64,000 bases of DNA from Loigolactobacillus iwatensis (GCF_003950295.1 NZ_RHNP01000004.1:62001-126000); one strand, 5' to 3'; counted from the first letter of the stretch, positions 30,379 to 40,691 are shown. Notes: generated by a model from the letters alone, not told the origin. Made by a program: numbers and translations.

Positions 30379-30936
30379 TTATTCGATGATTAAATCATCA
30401 TCTTCCATTGAGAATGGCTCCTGTTTGTTAATGTGATCATAAAAAAGTGTTCCGTGAAGATGATCAATTTCATGTTGACAAACAATTGCGGGATAATTTT
30501 TTAGACGAATTTTATGTTGCTCACCATTGGTATCAAAATAACGCAGTGTAATGCGATCATGGCGAACAACATAGCCGGGGACATCCCGATCAACGGAAAG
30601 GCAGCCTTCGCCCTCAGATAAAGCGGCACCCTGAACGGAGTGGCTAATAATTACTGGATTAATAATAACGTCTTTAAAACTAGGATCCTCACCTTCAGGA
30701 CCAGGAACCAAAACGGCGGCCATGTTAAGCGGAACATCAACTTGTGGTGCGGCAAGACCGACACCAGCACGTAAATGGTACTTTTCGGCAATCTTTTGGT
30801 CTTGGCTATTTTCAAGGAAAGTCATCATATCCTGGGCCAATTTTTTGTTATCTGCTGATAACGGAAAGGCGACATCTTTTGATTGAGAACGCAGTGTGTC
30901 GTTGCCCTCCCGGATAATATTTTTCATGGTAATCAA
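30379..30936 (-). CDS. def: Peptide deformylase
   Basis: Metallohydrolase that removes the formyl group from nascent proteins. All three motifs are present: GVGLAAPQ, EGCLS (metal cysteine) and QHEIDHL (HExxH metal ligands). The frame runs open to 30957, but GGAGG at about 30946-30950 sits correctly for TTG 30936, giving a 185-residue protein starting MITMKNIIREGN; ATG 30927 is an alternative. Length and the insert pattern fit a Gram-positive type 2 deformylase. Confidence 0.95.
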   Translation of the reverse strand: MITMKNIIREGNDTLRSQSKDVAFPLSADNKKLAQDMMTFLENSQDQKIAEKYHLRAGVGLAAPQVDVPLNMAAVLVPGPEGEDPSFKDVIINPVIISHSVQGAALSEGEGCLSVDRDVPGYVVRHDRITLRYFDTNGEQHKIRLKNYPAIVCQHEIDHLHGTLFYDHINKQEPFSMEDDDLIIE

Positions 30937-31098
30937 TTTACTATTCCTCCGCTTCACGCAATTTATGAGAATAGTTTAGCATATTTTTTTAGTAAAAAGA
31001 ATACGGTAAGATGGCAACTTTTAAACTTAACCTTTTATTTTCGCTACTGACAGGCTTAAAATAGAACCAATTAAGTTGTTTTTTGGGGGGACTTATTT

Positions 31099-32025
31099 TT
31101 GAAAAAACGGATTGTGGTATGTGGTGGTATGAACAGTGTCTACGAAACGGTATTTTCTTGCTTATTGGCTAACTTTCCAATTGAAATCGCTTTGATTAAG
31201 GATGATTTGTTTGATCAGGCTACTTTTGACCAGCTGGCTAGTGCGGCTGATTTACAAACACATGTCGATTTGATAAGCGGTGATGCAAGCCTATTAAAGA
31301 CCGCGGACCTGCTAATACTCACTGACATTATGCCACAGCAGGAAAAACAATCTAAGGCAGATTATGTGGCGGCAACTTTACCGCATTTTCGGGCTTTAAT
31401 TGGTACGGCTATGAGTCAAGGATTCGCGGGTAAGTTATGTTTACTTCAAACTTATGATGATATTTTTACTTATTTGGCTTGGAAGTTTTCTGGTTTACCA
31501 AAGGCCAACATTTTTGGCCTAGGAACCTTTACTGATACTTTAATTTTGGAGCGCTTATTACAGAAACGGCTACGAGTAGGCCGCCATGATGTGCGGGCTT
31601 ACGTGGTGGGTAATTCAGAGCATAAAATTATTGCCTGGAGTCGGGCGTATCTGGGTGCATCACCGCTTTTAAGCTTGGTGGCCAGTGATACGACTGATTT
31701 TGATGCTGATCAAATGCAACAATTAGAACAACAGCTGACGCTAATTGCTAATTCCAAACAAATGGCAACCCGGACTCTTAGTTTACAGTTAATTATTCGG
31801 GCGTTATTTTTTGAGGATGGCCTTATTTCAACTTTTACTGCTTTACACCATTTTGATGATAAACAACAAGTTGCTTATAGTACGCCGATCTACCTTAGTG
31901 ACACTGGCGTTAGAATGTTGACTTCAGTCTCATTGGCTGAAGATGAGGCCAGTGAGTTGACAATTGTTAAGCAAGCGACCCGTGATTTTTTAACCAAAAT
32001 TGAAACGGGACAGATAGGAGCTTAG
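31099..32025 (+). CDS. Degenerate lactate/2-hydroxyacid dehydrogenase (LDH/MDH) family protein
   Basis: This 308-residue protein aligns by eye with L-LDH / L-2-hydroxyisocaproate dehydrogenases. The segment FSGLPKANIFGLGTFTDT (about 130-147) matches the family's SGxPKxRVxGSGTxLDT, and DDIFTYLAWKFSG matches the NPVDILTYxxWKxSG region. Classical residues appear lost: N140 position is Thr118, R171 is Ile149, H195 (GEHGD) is Ser173 in GNSEH, and the R109 loop has Lys. The N-terminal GxGxxG is CGGMNSV. Asp168 remains (Asp146). It is probably not a normal dehydrogenase. It precedes the UPF0223 gene with no gap. TTG is the likely start. Confidence 0.8.
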   Translation: MKKRIVVCGGMNSVYETVFSCLLANFPIEIALIKDDLFDQATFDQLASAADLQTHVDLISGDASLLKTADLLILTDIMPQQEKQSKADYVAATLPHFRALIGTAMSQGFAGKLCLLQTYDDIFTYLAWKFSGLPKANIFGLGTFTDTLILERLLQKRLRVGRHDVRAYVVGNSEHKIIAWSRAYLGASPLLSLVASDTTDFDADQMQQLEQQLTLIANSKQMATRTLSLQLIIRALFFEDGLISTFTALHHFDDKQQVAYSTPIYLSDTGVRMLTSVSLAEDEASELTIVKQATRDFLTKIETGQIGA

Positions 32026-32307
32026 ATGAAACAGAATTATCAGTACCCACTTGATGACCAGTGGACAACGGCGGAGATTATTAGTGTGACAAATTTTTTT
32101 CGCCAAGTAGAAGATGCCTATGAAAAGGGAACTAATCGAACGGAATTCTTAAAAACCTACGCAGCATTTAAAGAGATTGTCCCCGCAATGGCGGAGGAAA
32201 AGCGTCTGGGCCGAGAGTTTGAGGCGGCAACAGATTATTCGCTATATCAGGCCGTGAAGTTAGCTCGGTCCTTACAAACAAAACGCTTTAAGATGACGTC
32301 AAAGTAG
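32026..32307 (+). CDS. UPF0223 family protein (YktA-like)
   Basis: A 93-residue protein beginning MKQNYQYPLDDQWTTAEI, with the family's VPAMAEEKRLGREFE and YSLYQAVKLAR segments. UPF0223 proteins are small helical proteins without known function. The ATG immediately follows the stop of the LDH-like gene, and the gene lies 12 bases before the inositol-phosphatase-family gene, so the three form one transcription unit. Confidence 0.9.
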   Translation: MKQNYQYPLDDQWTTAEIISVTNFFRQVEDAYEKGTNRTEFLKTYAAFKEIVPAMAEEKRLGREFEAATDYSLYQAVKLARSLQTKRFKMTSK

Positions 32308-32319
32308 AGGTGTTTTAAA

Positions 32320-33099
32320 ATGGAAGAAAAAGCAGTTCGGGCAGTTAATGCTTTAGCACTCAAATGGATGAACGAGGCTGCCACTAACATTAAGCAGCAT
32401 ATGAATGAACAGTTAAACATCCAAACTAAATCAGGGCGGACTGATTTAGTCACTAATTTGGATAAGGAGACCGAGCGTTTTCTGGTTAGTCAGATTCAGG
32501 CAACTTTTCCAACTGATCAGATTATTAGTGAGGAAGGATTTGGCGATCAAGTTACTTCGATGACTGGACGTGTTTGGTTTGTTGATCCAATTGACGGCAC
32601 AATTAACTTTGTTAAACAACGGGATAATTTTGCAATGATGTTGGCGTTATATGAAGATGGAAAGCCAGTTTATGGTAATATCTTAGCAGTTATGGCTAAT
32701 CGGTTTATTTTTGGTGGGCCCCAAATGGGTGTTTATCTGAATGAACACTTGTTAGCGGCACCAGGTGCACAACCTTTGGCCAAAGGGTTATTCGGTGTTA
32801 ATGGGCCAATGTTTGCCAAAAATATTGATCATGTACAGGAGATTGGACTCGCAAGCTCTGGTACGCGAATACTTGGAAGTGCTGGTATTGAGTTTCAACA
32901 AGTACTTTTGGGAAATGAAGTGGGTTATATTTCGCATTTAGCGCCATGGGATATGGCAGCCGGGCGAGTATTAGCAGAAAGTTTGAATTTATTGGTTACG
33001 AGAATTGACGGCAGTCCGGTTGATATGTTAAAATCTGGAACAGTGTTAGTAACGAATAAGAATGCGTTACAAACGATTGAAGAATTTCAAAACAATTAA
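32320..33099 (+). CDS. suhB: Inositol monophosphatase family protein
   Basis: A 259-residue Mg2+-dependent phosphatase of the IMPase/FIG family. Metal-site motifs are present: ISEEGFG, the DPIDGTINF signature (about residues 87-95) and APWDMAAG (about 207). Bacterial members can act on inositol phosphate, NADP or PAP, so the substrate is not defined. It follows UPF0223, as yktC follows yktA in Bacillus. Confidence 0.9.
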   Translation: MEEKAVRAVNALALKWMNEAATNIKQHMNEQLNIQTKSGRTDLVTNLDKETERFLVSQIQATFPTDQIISEEGFGDQVTSMTGRVWFVDPIDGTINFVKQRDNFAMMLALYEDGKPVYGNILAVMANRFIFGGPQMGVYLNEHLLAAPGAQPLAKGLFGVNGPMFAKNIDHVQEIGLASSGTRILGSAGIEFQQVLLGNEVGYISHLAPWDMAAGRVLAESLNLLVTRIDGSPVDMLKSGTVLVTNKNALQTIEEFQNN

Positions 33100-33116
33100 T
33101 GAAGCTGAAGTTTCAA

Positions 33117-33143
33117 AACTGTGGCGAGCGTCACAGTTTTTTT
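33117..33143 (+). terminator. Terminator after the inositol-phosphatase-family gene
   Basis: AACTGTG (33117-33123) pairs with CACAGTT (33132-33138), followed by a T run to 33143. Confidence 0.85.
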
Positions 33144-33188
33144 ATGCCGTGAGTTTTCTGAAAAAGTTCACGCATAGTTTGTATTTTC

Positions 33189-33197
33189 TGTTATAAT
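33189..33197 (+). promoter_or_regulatory. Extended -10 promoter element of typA
   Basis: TGTTATAAT at 33189-33197 is a consensus extended -10, 53 bases before typA. The -35 region is weak, as is common for extended -10 promoters. Confidence 0.6.
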
Positions 33198-33250
33198 TAA
33201 CAGCTGAGTGCAATTTTACCTGAAACCTTGACTTTGAAAGGAAGAGTACA

Positions 33251-35098
33251 GTGAATCGTAGAGATGATATTCGCAATATTGCCATTATTGCCCACGTCGA
33301 TCATGGTAAGACCACATTGGTCAACGAAATGTTAAAACAGTCTGATACTTTAGATGAACATATTAATTTGGAGGATCGGGCGATGGATACTAATCCCATC
33401 GAAAGAGAACGTGGGATTACAATCTTATCTAAGAATACGGCCGTTGATTATCAAGGGACTAAAATTAATATTTTAGATACACCAGGACACGCGGACTTCG
33501 GTGGCGAAGTTGAACGAATTATGAAGATGGTCGATGGTGTGTTACTTGTTGTCGATGCTTTTGAAGGAACAATGCCACAAACGCGGTTCGTTCTTAAAAA
33601 AGCGTTGGAACAACATTTGACACCAATCGTTGTCATTAATAAAATTGATCGTCCCGGTGCTCGTCCTGAAGAGGTTGTTGATGAAGTACTTGATTTATTC
33701 ATCGAACTTGGTGCCGATGACGACCAATTAGAATTTCCAGTTGTTTATGCTAGTGCAATCAACGGAACTTCTAGTTTGGAATCAGATCCAGAAGCCCAAA
33801 AACACACAATGAATCCTTTATTTGATACCATTGTTAAAACAATTCCAGCACCAATTGATAACTCTGACGAACCATTACAATTCCAAGTTGCTTTGTTGGA
33901 TTATAATGAATACGTTGGCCGAATTGGTATTGGTCGTGTTTTCCGCGGAAAAATAAAAGTTGGCGATCAAGTTTCAGTTATGAAGCTGGATGGTTCAGTT
34001 AAGAATTTCCGTGTAACTAAGCTTTTTGGTTTCTTCGGTTTAAAGCGAGTTGAAATTGACGAAGCTAAGGCCGGCGATTTAATTGCTGTTTCCGGGATGG
34101 AAGATATTTTCGTTGGTGAAACAGTTACACCAATTGATCACCAAGAAGCTTTACCCATTTTACGGATTGATGAACCAACTTTGCAGATGCAATTTGTTGC
34201 CAATGATTCTCCATTTGCGGGTAAAGAAGGTAAATTTGTTACCGCACGTAAATTGGAAGATCGTTTAAAAACACAACTGCATACAGATGTTTCATTGCGG
34301 GTAGAAGATACTGATTCAGCAAGTGCTTGGACTGTGTCTGGACGTGGTGAATTACATTTATCAATTTTGGTTGAATCATTACGTCGTGAAGGTTATGAAT
34401 TACAATTATCACGGCCACAAGTTATTTACCGTAAAGTTGACGATGTAATGTGTGAACCTTTTGAATCTGTTGTGATTGACACACCTGAACAATATACGGG
34501 TACGATTATTGATTCACTTTCACAACGTAAAGGCGAGATGCAAAATATGGAAAGTGAAGGCAATGGCCAAACCCGCCTAACTTTCTTAGCACCTTCACGT
34601 GGTTTAATTGGTTATTCATCTGAATTCTTATCCCAAACTGGTGGCTATGGCATCATGAACCATACTTACGCAAAGTATTTACCAGTTATTAAGAATTGGG
34701 AACCAGGTCGTCGTAATGGCGCCTTAGTTTCAATCAATGCTGGTAAAACAACCACTTATAGCCTTGAAGGTATTGAAAGCCGTGGTGAATTATTCTTGGG
34801 TGCGGCAGTTGATATCTATGAAGGTCAAATTGTTGGTCAAAGTAATCGTGAGACTGATATTTCAGTTAACGTAACTAGGGGTAAAAAGCAAACCAATACA
34901 CGTGCTTCTGGTAAGGATCATTCATCTGCCATTGCTATTCCACGCAAAATGACACTTGAAGAATCAATCGAATTTTTAAACGAAGATGAATACTGTGAAG
35001 TAACACCAAAAAGTATTCGTTTGCGTAAGAAGATTTTAGATACTAGTGAACGTGAACGGACTGCAAAACACAAAAAAATTGCCTCAAAAAAGGCATAA
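33251..35098 (+). CDS. typA: Ribosome-associated GTPase TypA/BipA
   Basis: Translational GTPase related to EF-G that supports 50S assembly and stress growth. G1 is [10 protein letters not shown]3 [11 protein letters not shown] and G4 [13 protein letters not shown]-like domains and the TypA-specific C-terminal domain follow, ending in a basic tail. At 615 residues it is full length. The start is GTG 33251 after GAAAGGAAG. It is transcribed from its own promoter between two terminators. Confidence 0.97.
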   Translation: MNRRDDIRNIAIIAHVDHGKTTLVNEMLKQSDTLDEHINLEDRAMDTNPIERERGITILSKNTAVDYQGTKINILDTPGHADFGGEVERIMKMVDGVLLVVDAFEGTMPQTRFVLKKALEQHLTPIVVINKIDRPGARPEEVVDEVLDLFIELGADDDQLEFPVVYASAINGTSSLESDPEAQKHTMNPLFDTIVKTIPAPIDNSDEPLQFQVALLDYNEYVGRIGIGRVFRGKIKVGDQVSVMKLDGSVKNFRVTKLFGFFGLKRVEIDEAKAGDLIAVSGMEDIFVGETVTPIDHQEALPILRIDEPTLQMQFVANDSPFAGKEGKFVTARKLEDRLKTQLHTDVSLRVEDTDSASAWTVSGRGELHLSILVESLRREGYELQLSRPQVIYRKVDDVMCEPFESVVIDTPEQYTGTIIDSLSQRKGEMQNMESEGNGQTRLTFLAPSRGLIGYSSEFLSQTGGYGIMNHTYAKYLPVIKNWEPGRRNGALVSINAGKTTTYSLEGIESRGELFLGAAVDIYEGQIVGQSNRETDISVNVTRGKKQTNTRASGKDHSSAIAIPRKMTLEESIEFLNEDEYCEVTPKSIRLRKKILDTSERERTAKHKKIASKKA

Positions 35099-35109
35099 TT
35101 AAACACTGA

Positions 35110-35146
35110 ACAGGGTAATCCAAGCCATTTGGATTACCCTGTTTTT
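35110..35146 (+). terminator. Terminator after typA
   Basis: A perfect 14-base-pair stem (35110-35123 with 35129-35142) with a 5-base loop, followed by a T run. Confidence 0.93.
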
Positions 35147-35262
35147 AGTTAGTTAAATTTTTAAAAATGGTAAAGCTTCAATTTTGGTTTTGTCCCCGCT
35201 TCATTTTTATTGTAAACTAGAAAAAGCAGCGTACGGTTTCTGCCAATCTAACTGGCCTGCTA

Positions 35263-35271
35263 TGCTATAAT
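35263..35271 (+). promoter_or_regulatory. Extended -10 promoter of ylaN-ftsW
   Basis: TGCTATAAT at 35263-35271, 26 bases before the ylaN start. No clear -35 hexamer is seen. Confidence 0.55.
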
Positions 35272-35297
35272 AAAGTATTAAAAAGGGGGTACAGTGA

Positions 35298-35585
35298 ATG
35301 GCCGATTTATCTGAGCGCCAGAACGCGCGCAAAGCACTGGAAGATGATGCTGAGAATATTATTCGGCTTGTTGGTAAACAACAGGTTTCACTTTGCTTGA
35401 GTCAATGTCCAGCGTTTGAAGAGGTTGTGGATACACAGATGTTTGGTTACTCCAAGGAAGTTACCTTTGCTATTCGGACGAGCATGGTCGACTCAAAGAC
35501 CGGGCATAATTTAGTTCGTGACTTAGAGAAACGGCTAAATGAGATTTATAATGAAAGCTTTGAAAAGCAAAGGCCAAAGAAATGA
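35298..35585 (+). CDS. ylaN: YlaN family protein (UPF0358)
   Basis: A 95-residue helical cytoplasmic protein with the family segments DDAENIIRLVGKQQVSLCLS and FGYSKEVTFAIR. In Bacillus and Staphylococcus the family is essential under iron limitation and has been linked to Fe(II) binding and Fur control. It lies 18 bases before ftsW, the same pairing seen in Bacillus. Confidence 0.93.
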   Translation: MADLSERQNARKALEDDAENIIRLVGKQQVSLCLSQCPAFEEVVDTQMFGYSKEVTFAIRTSMVDSKTGHNLVRDLEKRLNEIYNESFEKQRPKK

Positions 35586-35603
35586 CAGGAAGCAGGATCT
35601 TAA

Positions 35604-36761
35604 GTGCGAAAAAAGTTACAGTTAATTGATTATTATATTTTAATCCCTTACCTACTGCTTTGTGGTGTAGGTGTGGTTATGGTTTATAGTGCTAGTTCCA
35701 ATTTGGTTGGTCAAAATCCATTATCCTATTTAGTTAAGCAGATTAGTTGGACCATCGTTGGGCTGATATTGGCCGCGTTCGTTTACGCGATGAAACTAAA
35801 AGTGCTCCGAAATCGGCGTTTAATTATGCTAGCATTAATTGTCGTTTTCCTTATGTTAGGTTATTTAATTTTTTTCGGCCACTCTGTTAATGGGGCTGCT
35901 GCGTGGATTAACATCGGGCCAATAAATATTCAACCTGGTGAATTTGCTAAATTAGTGTTGATTTGGTATTTTGCATACATACTTAGTCGGCGTGAGCGAA
36001 GAATGGTCGAACCTAAGCTTAGTGAAGTTGTTCGTGCCTTAGTCGGGCCAATTTTCATTGCTGCCGTTATGATGTGGATGGTGCTTGTTTCCCCAGATAT
36101 GGGCGGCATGGCTATTCTTTTATCCATTGCAATAATGTTAATTTTAACTAGTGGTTTATCTTACCGAATTGGGCTAACGCTCATTGCACTATTAGGGACT
36201 AGTGTTGGGGGCTTGTTTTATTTTTTAACCCATCACATAATAAAATCACTAGAAAATAATTATCAATATCAACGAATTCTGTCCTTTATTAATCCTTTTG
36301 AGTTGGCCAATAAAGGTGGTAAACAATTGGTTAATTCTTACTACGCAATTAATAATGGCGGTTGGTTTGGCGTTGGTCTAGGAAATAGTATTCAAAAACG
36401 TGGTTATTTACCAGAACCGAATACTGACTTTATTATTTCGATAACGGCTGAGGAGCTAGGCTTTGTTATGGTTGCCATATTGATCTTTTTGATCTTTTTT
36501 TTGGCAGCAAGAATTATTTTAGTTGGCGTTCGATCTAAGGATCCTTTCAGTGCGTTGTTATGTATTGGAATTGGCACCATGATTGTTGTTCAAACGTCGT
36601 TTAATCTTGGCGGGGTTTGCGGAATATTGCCAATAACTGGGGTCACATTTCCGTTTATCAGTTATGGTGGTTCATCCATGTTGGTTTTGGCACTTTCAAT
36701 GGGAGTTGCCCTAAACATCAGTGCAACGGAAAAGAAAACTAGTTTAGTTAAAAGCAAGTAG
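35604..36761 (+). CDS. ftsW: Septal peptidoglycan glycosyltransferase FtsW
   Basis: SEDS-family membrane enzyme that polymerises lipid II at the septum together with a class B PBP. The 385-residue protein has about ten membrane helices, the extracytoplasmic PEPNTDFIISITAEELGF loop and the SYGGSSML motif near the C-terminus. A RodA assignment is possible from sequence alone, but the ylaN-ftsW-pycA order favours FtsW. It starts with GTG 35604. Confidence 0.92.
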   Translation: MRKKLQLIDYYILIPYLLLCGVGVVMVYSASSNLVGQNPLSYLVKQISWTIVGLILAAFVYAMKLKVLRNRRLIMLALIVVFLMLGYLIFFGHSVNGAAAWINIGPINIQPGEFAKLVLIWYFAYILSRRERRMVEPKLSEVVRALVGPIFIAAVMMWMVLVSPDMGGMAILLSIAIMLILTSGLSYRIGLTLIALLGTSVGGLFYFLTHHIIKSLENNYQYQRILSFINPFELANKGGKQLVNSYYAINNGGWFGVGLGNSIQKRGYLPEPNTDFIISITAEELGFVMVAILIFLIFFLAARIILVGVRSKDPFSALLCIGIGTMIVVQTSFNLGGVCGILPITGVTFPFISYGGSSMLVLALSMGVALNISATEKKTSLVKSK

Positions 36762-36806
36762 TTTTGGTTATTTAATTGATTTGAAAATGAGAAAGGTGCT
36801 GAGAGC

Positions 36807-39800
36807 ATGAAAAAAGTATTAATCGCAAATCGCGGGGAGATTGCGGTCCGAATTATTCGTGCATGTCAAGAACTAGGTTTGAAAACGGTAGGAATTTATG
36901 CTAAAGAGGATGAATATTCAATTCATCGTTTTAGGGCTGATGAGGCCTACGTTGTTGGTAAGGGGAAACAACCAATTGCGGCTTATTTAGACATTGAAGA
37001 TATTATTCGTGTGGCGAAAATGAGTGGGGCCGATGCAATTCACCCTGGTTATGGCTTTTTGTCAGAAAATGCACAATTTGCTCGACGCTGTCAAGAAGAA
37101 GGAATTACTTTTGTTGGACCAACACCGGAGTTACTAGAAATGTTTGGTGATAAAGTGGCTGCTAAACGTGCGGCCAAAGAGGCCCACGTTCAGGCAATTC
37201 CAGGAGTAGATGAACCAATTAAAGATCTAGCCGAATTACAAGCCTTTGGTGAGAAATATGGTTATCCATTGATGATCAAGGCGGCTATGGGTGGTGGCGG
37301 CCGCGGAATGCGTGTTGTTTCTCGTCCTGAGGATTTGTCCGAAAGTTATGATCGTGCTCGAAGTGAATCCATGCAGTCTTTTGGTAGTGATGAAATTTAC
37401 GTTGAGCGTTTTATTAAATCGGCCAAACATATTGAAGTCCAAGTACTAGCGGATCAACACGGCAATGTTGTCCATCTTTTTGAACGGGATTGTTCAGTGC
37501 AACGCCGTAACCAAAAGGTAATCGAGGTTGCTCCGTGCGTTATTTTAACGACAGAACAGCGGGAACGAGTCACGAGTGCGGCAGTTCGTTTTATGGCACA
37601 CGTTAATTATCAGAACGCCGCAACAGTTGAATTCTTATTCGAGCCAGAACAAGATCAATTTTACTTTATTGAAGTAAATCCACGAGTTCAGGTTGAACAT
37701 ACTATTACCGAGATGATTACAGGAATTGATATTGTTCAAACGCAGTTAAAGATCGCACAAGGCTTAGATTTATTTAAGGATATTGGTTTACCACAACAAA
37801 AGGACATTAAATTTCACGGTGCTGCCCTACAGTGTCGGGTAACAACTGAAGATCCGTTGAATAATTTTATGCCAGATACAGGCACCATCGAAACTTACCG
37901 TTCTCCAGGTGGTAATGGTGTCCGGTTGGATGGTGGTAATGCATATGCCGGTGCTGTAATCACACCTTATTTTGATTCCTTATTAGTTAAGGTTTGTACG
38001 CACGCTTATACATTTGAAAAGGCCGTAAAAAAGATGCAACGTGTACTTCATGAATTTAAAATTCGCGGTGTAAAAACAAATATTGCCTTTATGGAAAATG
38101 TTATTCAACACCCAACTTTCCTTTCTGGAGAAGCAGAAACAACCTTTATTGATCACACACCTGCTCTTTTTCAGGTTGCTAAACGAGTTGATAATAGTTC
38201 GCAAAAAATGCAATATATTGGTGATATTACGGTTAATGGTTACGATGATGTGGAAAGTCACGAGAAAAAATATTATCCTGAAGGCCATTACCGTGAACAA
38301 TTCAAACCTTTCCCTAAGAAGCTAGTTACGGCCAAGACAATATTGGATTCAAAGGGACCGCTAGCAGTTAATGATTGGTTAAAGCAACAGTCGGAGGTTT
38401 TATTAACCGATACAACGTTACGCGATGCCCACCAAAGCCTTTTTGCAACCCGGATGCGAACGCATGATATGGTTAAGATTGCGGATTCAATGCAACAGGC
38501 AATGCCTAATCTATTTTCTTATGAGATGTGGGGTGGCGCGACTTTTGATGTTGCCTATCGCTTCTTGGTTGAGGACCCTTGGACCCGGTTAAAGTTATTG
38601 CGGCAAAAAATGCCCCATACGCTATTACAAATGTTGTTCCGGGGCAGTAATGCCGTTGGGTACAAAAACTATCCGGATAACATGCTGGTTGCCTTCATTA
38701 AACAGGCTGCAACCGATGGGATTGATGTTTTTCGAATTTTTGATAGTTTAAATTGGGTGCCCCAGCTTGAAAAGAGCATCCAGGCCGTCCGTGATAATAA
38801 TAAGATTGCTGAAGCGGCCATTTGTTATACCGGTGATATTCTTGATCCCGATAAGCAAAAATATAATTTGAAATACTACTTAGATTTGGCCAAAGAACTT
38901 CAAGCCGCTGGTGCAACGATCATTGGCATTAAAGATATGGCCGGTCTATTAAAGCCTGAAGCTGCCTATGAATTGGTTAGTTCTTTAAAAGATAAGGTTG
39001 ATTTACCAATTCATTTACACACGCATGATACAACTGGTAATGGGGTTATGACCTATCAACGTGCGATTGCTGCGGGAGTTGACGTTGTTGATGTGGCGCA
39101 AAGTGCGTTGTCTGGAACAACAAGTCAGCCAAGTATGCAAAGCCTATATTATGCGTTAGATGGTAATGTACGCCAACCTCAATTAGATGTTAAGGCAACG
39201 GAACGGCTGAATCACTACTTTGAAGGCATTCGCCCATTCTATGATGACTTTGCTAATGGTTTAAATGCGCCTTTACCAGATAACTATTCCGCGCAAATGC
39301 CAGGTGGCCAGTACTCCAATTTACGACAACAGGCTCACGCAATGGGTCTGGGCAATCGCTGGGAAGAAGTTAAATTAATGTACGCGACGGTTAACAGTAT
39401 GTTTGGTGACATTGTTAAGGTAACACCGTCTTCAAAGGTTGTTGGTGATATGGCCTTATTTATGGTCCAACATGATTTAACGGAAGAAGACGTTTACCAT
39501 GATGGCGCAACAATTGATTTCCCTGATTCGGTCATTAATTTCTTCATGGGTGATTTAGGCCAACCAGTTGGCGGATTTCCAAAGAAGTTACAACAAATTA
39601 TTTTAAAGGGAAAGACGCCTTTAACCGTTAGACCCGGAAGCTTGGCAAAGCCGGTTGACTTCACGGCAGTTAAGCAAGAACTAGCCGCTAAGATGAATTC
39701 TGAACCAACGCAAGAGGATGTTTTAAGTTACATTTTGTATCCGGATGTCTTTTTAGACTATACACGTCGTGAGTCTGAGTACGGCAACATTTCAATGCTT

Positions 39801-40244
39801 GATACACCGACCTTCTTCCAAGGAATGCGATTAGGTGAACGGGTTGAAGTACAATTGCGACCAGGTAAAATTCTAATTTTAATCTTAAATGAGGTTGGCG
39901 AACCTGATATTGAAGGTAACCGAACGCTTTACTTTACGGTTAATGGGCAACGAAGCGAAGTTGTTGTTAAGGATAAAAATGCTAAACAGTCTGATGTCGT
40001 CAGTCAGAAGGCAGAGCCAACAAATCAAGAACAGATCGGCGCTTCAATGACGGGGACCGTTTTAAATGTCTTGGTTGAAACGGATCAAGTCGTCCAACAA
40101 GGTGATCCGTTGTTGGTTACAGAAGCCATGAAGATGGAAACAACGATTCAGGCACCCTTTACTGGTCGTATTAGTCATCTTTACGTTCAAGAGGGCGATC
40201 GGGTTGACACCAACGATTTATTGTTAGAATTAAAACCAGAATGA
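36807..40244 (+). CDS. pycA: Pyruvate carboxylase
   Basis: Biotin enzyme that makes oxaloacetate from pyruvate, CO2 and ATP, feeding aspartate-family synthesis. Domain order: biotin carboxylase (starts KKVLIANRGEIAVRIIR, glycine loop GGGGRGMRVV near 165), carboxyltransferase (TTLRDAHQSLFATRMRT near 540), allosteric/tetramerisation region, and biotinyl carrier domain with EAMKMETT, whose Lys near residue 1110 is biotinylated. At 1145 residues it is complete. It sits between ftsW and ylbF, as in Bacillus-like orders. Confidence 0.98.
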   Translation: MKKVLIANRGEIAVRIIRACQELGLKTVGIYAKEDEYSIHRFRADEAYVVGKGKQPIAAYLDIEDIIRVAKMSGADAIHPGYGFLSENAQFARRCQEEGITFVGPTPELLEMFGDKVAAKRAAKEAHVQAIPGVDEPIKDLAELQAFGEKYGYPLMIKAAMGGGGRGMRVVSRPEDLSESYDRARSESMQSFGSDEIYVERFIKSAKHIEVQVLADQHGNVVHLFERDCSVQRRNQKVIEVAPCVILTTEQRERVTSAAVRFMAHVNYQNAATVEFLFEPEQDQFYFIEVNPRVQVEHTITEMITGIDIVQTQLKIAQGLDLFKDIGLPQQKDIKFHGAALQCRVTTEDPLNNFMPDTGTIETYRSPGGNGVRLDGGNAYAGAVITPYFDSLLVKVCTHAYTFEKAVKKMQRVLHEFKIRGVKTNIAFMENVIQHPTFLSGEAETTFIDHTPALFQVAKRVDNSSQKMQYIGDITVNGYDDVESHEKKYYPEGHYREQFKPFPKKLVTAKTILDSKGPLAVNDWLKQQSEVLLTDTTLRDAHQSLFATRMRTHDMVKIADSMQQAMPNLFSYEMWGGATFDVAYRFLVEDPWTRLKLLRQKMPHTLLQMLFRGSNAVGYKNYPDNMLVAFIKQAATDGIDVFRIFDSLNWVPQLEKSIQAVRDNNKIAEAAICYTGDILDPDKQKYNLKYYLDLAKELQAAGATIIGIKDMAGLLKPEAAYELVSSLKDKVDLPIHLHTHDTTGNGVMTYQRAIAAGVDVVDVAQSALSGTTSQPSMQSLYYALDGNVRQPQLDVKATERLNHYFEGIRPFYDDFANGLNAPLPDNYSAQMPGGQYSNLRQQAHAMGLGNRWEEVKLMYATVNSMFGDIVKVTPSSKVVGDMALFMVQHDLTEEDVYHDGATIDFPDSVINFFMGDLGQPVGGFPKKLQQIILKGKTPLTVRPGSLAKPVDFTAVKQELAAKMNSEPTQEDVLSYILYPDVFLDYTRRESEYGNISMLDTPTFFQGMRLGERVEVQLRPGKILILILNEVGEPDIEGNRTLYFTVNGQRSEVVVKDKNAKQSDVVSQKAEPTNQEQIGASMTGTVLNVLVETDQVVQQGDPLLVTEAMKMETTIQAPFTGRISHLYVQEGDRVDTNDLLLELKPE

Positions 40245-40261
40245 TGACTGGGGTTTTATAA

Positions 40262-40687
40262 TTGATAATTACTGAAAATTTACTAGAAGTTACGGATCAA
40301 GTTGATACGTTAATCGCTTCGTTAAAGCAAAGTGACGCTTATAAAACTTATTTGGCCGCTAAAGTAAACTTAGCGGTGGATAAAGTGGCGGAAAAAAAGA
40401 TCCAGAGTTTTCAGGAAGCAACTGAAAAATTTGACCTAATTAAAGATTATGGGTCCTACGCGCCTGATTTTAAAAGGCTTCGGCGAACAGCCCGTCACGC
40501 TAAGCGTCAAGTTGATTTGGATCCGACCGTAGCGCATTTTCGGCGTTCAGAAATGGATTTACAAACTATTTTGGACGAAATTGGACTTGCAATTGCAAAT
40601 AGTGTTTCCAAGGACGTTAAGGTGGCGACTGGTAATCCATTTTTTACCACTGGTCGCCCGGGAAAGCATTGCCAAGTGAAAGGATGA
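40262..40687 (+). CDS. ylbF: YlbF family protein
   Basis: A 141-residue helical protein with the YlbF/YmcA fold pattern. In Bacillus YlbF forms a complex with YmcA and YaaT that modulates RNase Y and RNA decay and affects competence and biofilm development. It starts with TTG 40262 after a GGGG-rich ribosome site and is directly followed by the ylbG gene. No YmcA or YaaT partner is in the window. Confidence 0.88.
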   Translation: MIITENLLEVTDQVDTLIASLKQSDAYKTYLAAKVNLAVDKVAEKKIQSFQEATEKFDLIKDYGSYAPDFKRLRRTARHAKRQVDLDPTVAHFRRSEMDLQTILDEIGLAIANSVSKDVKVATGNPFFTTGRPGKHCQVKG

Positions 40688-40691
40688 CATT

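Noticed and set aside
37983-38300. 105-codon minus-strand frame in pycA
   Set aside because: Lies antisense to conserved pyruvate carboxylase sequence with no start signals.
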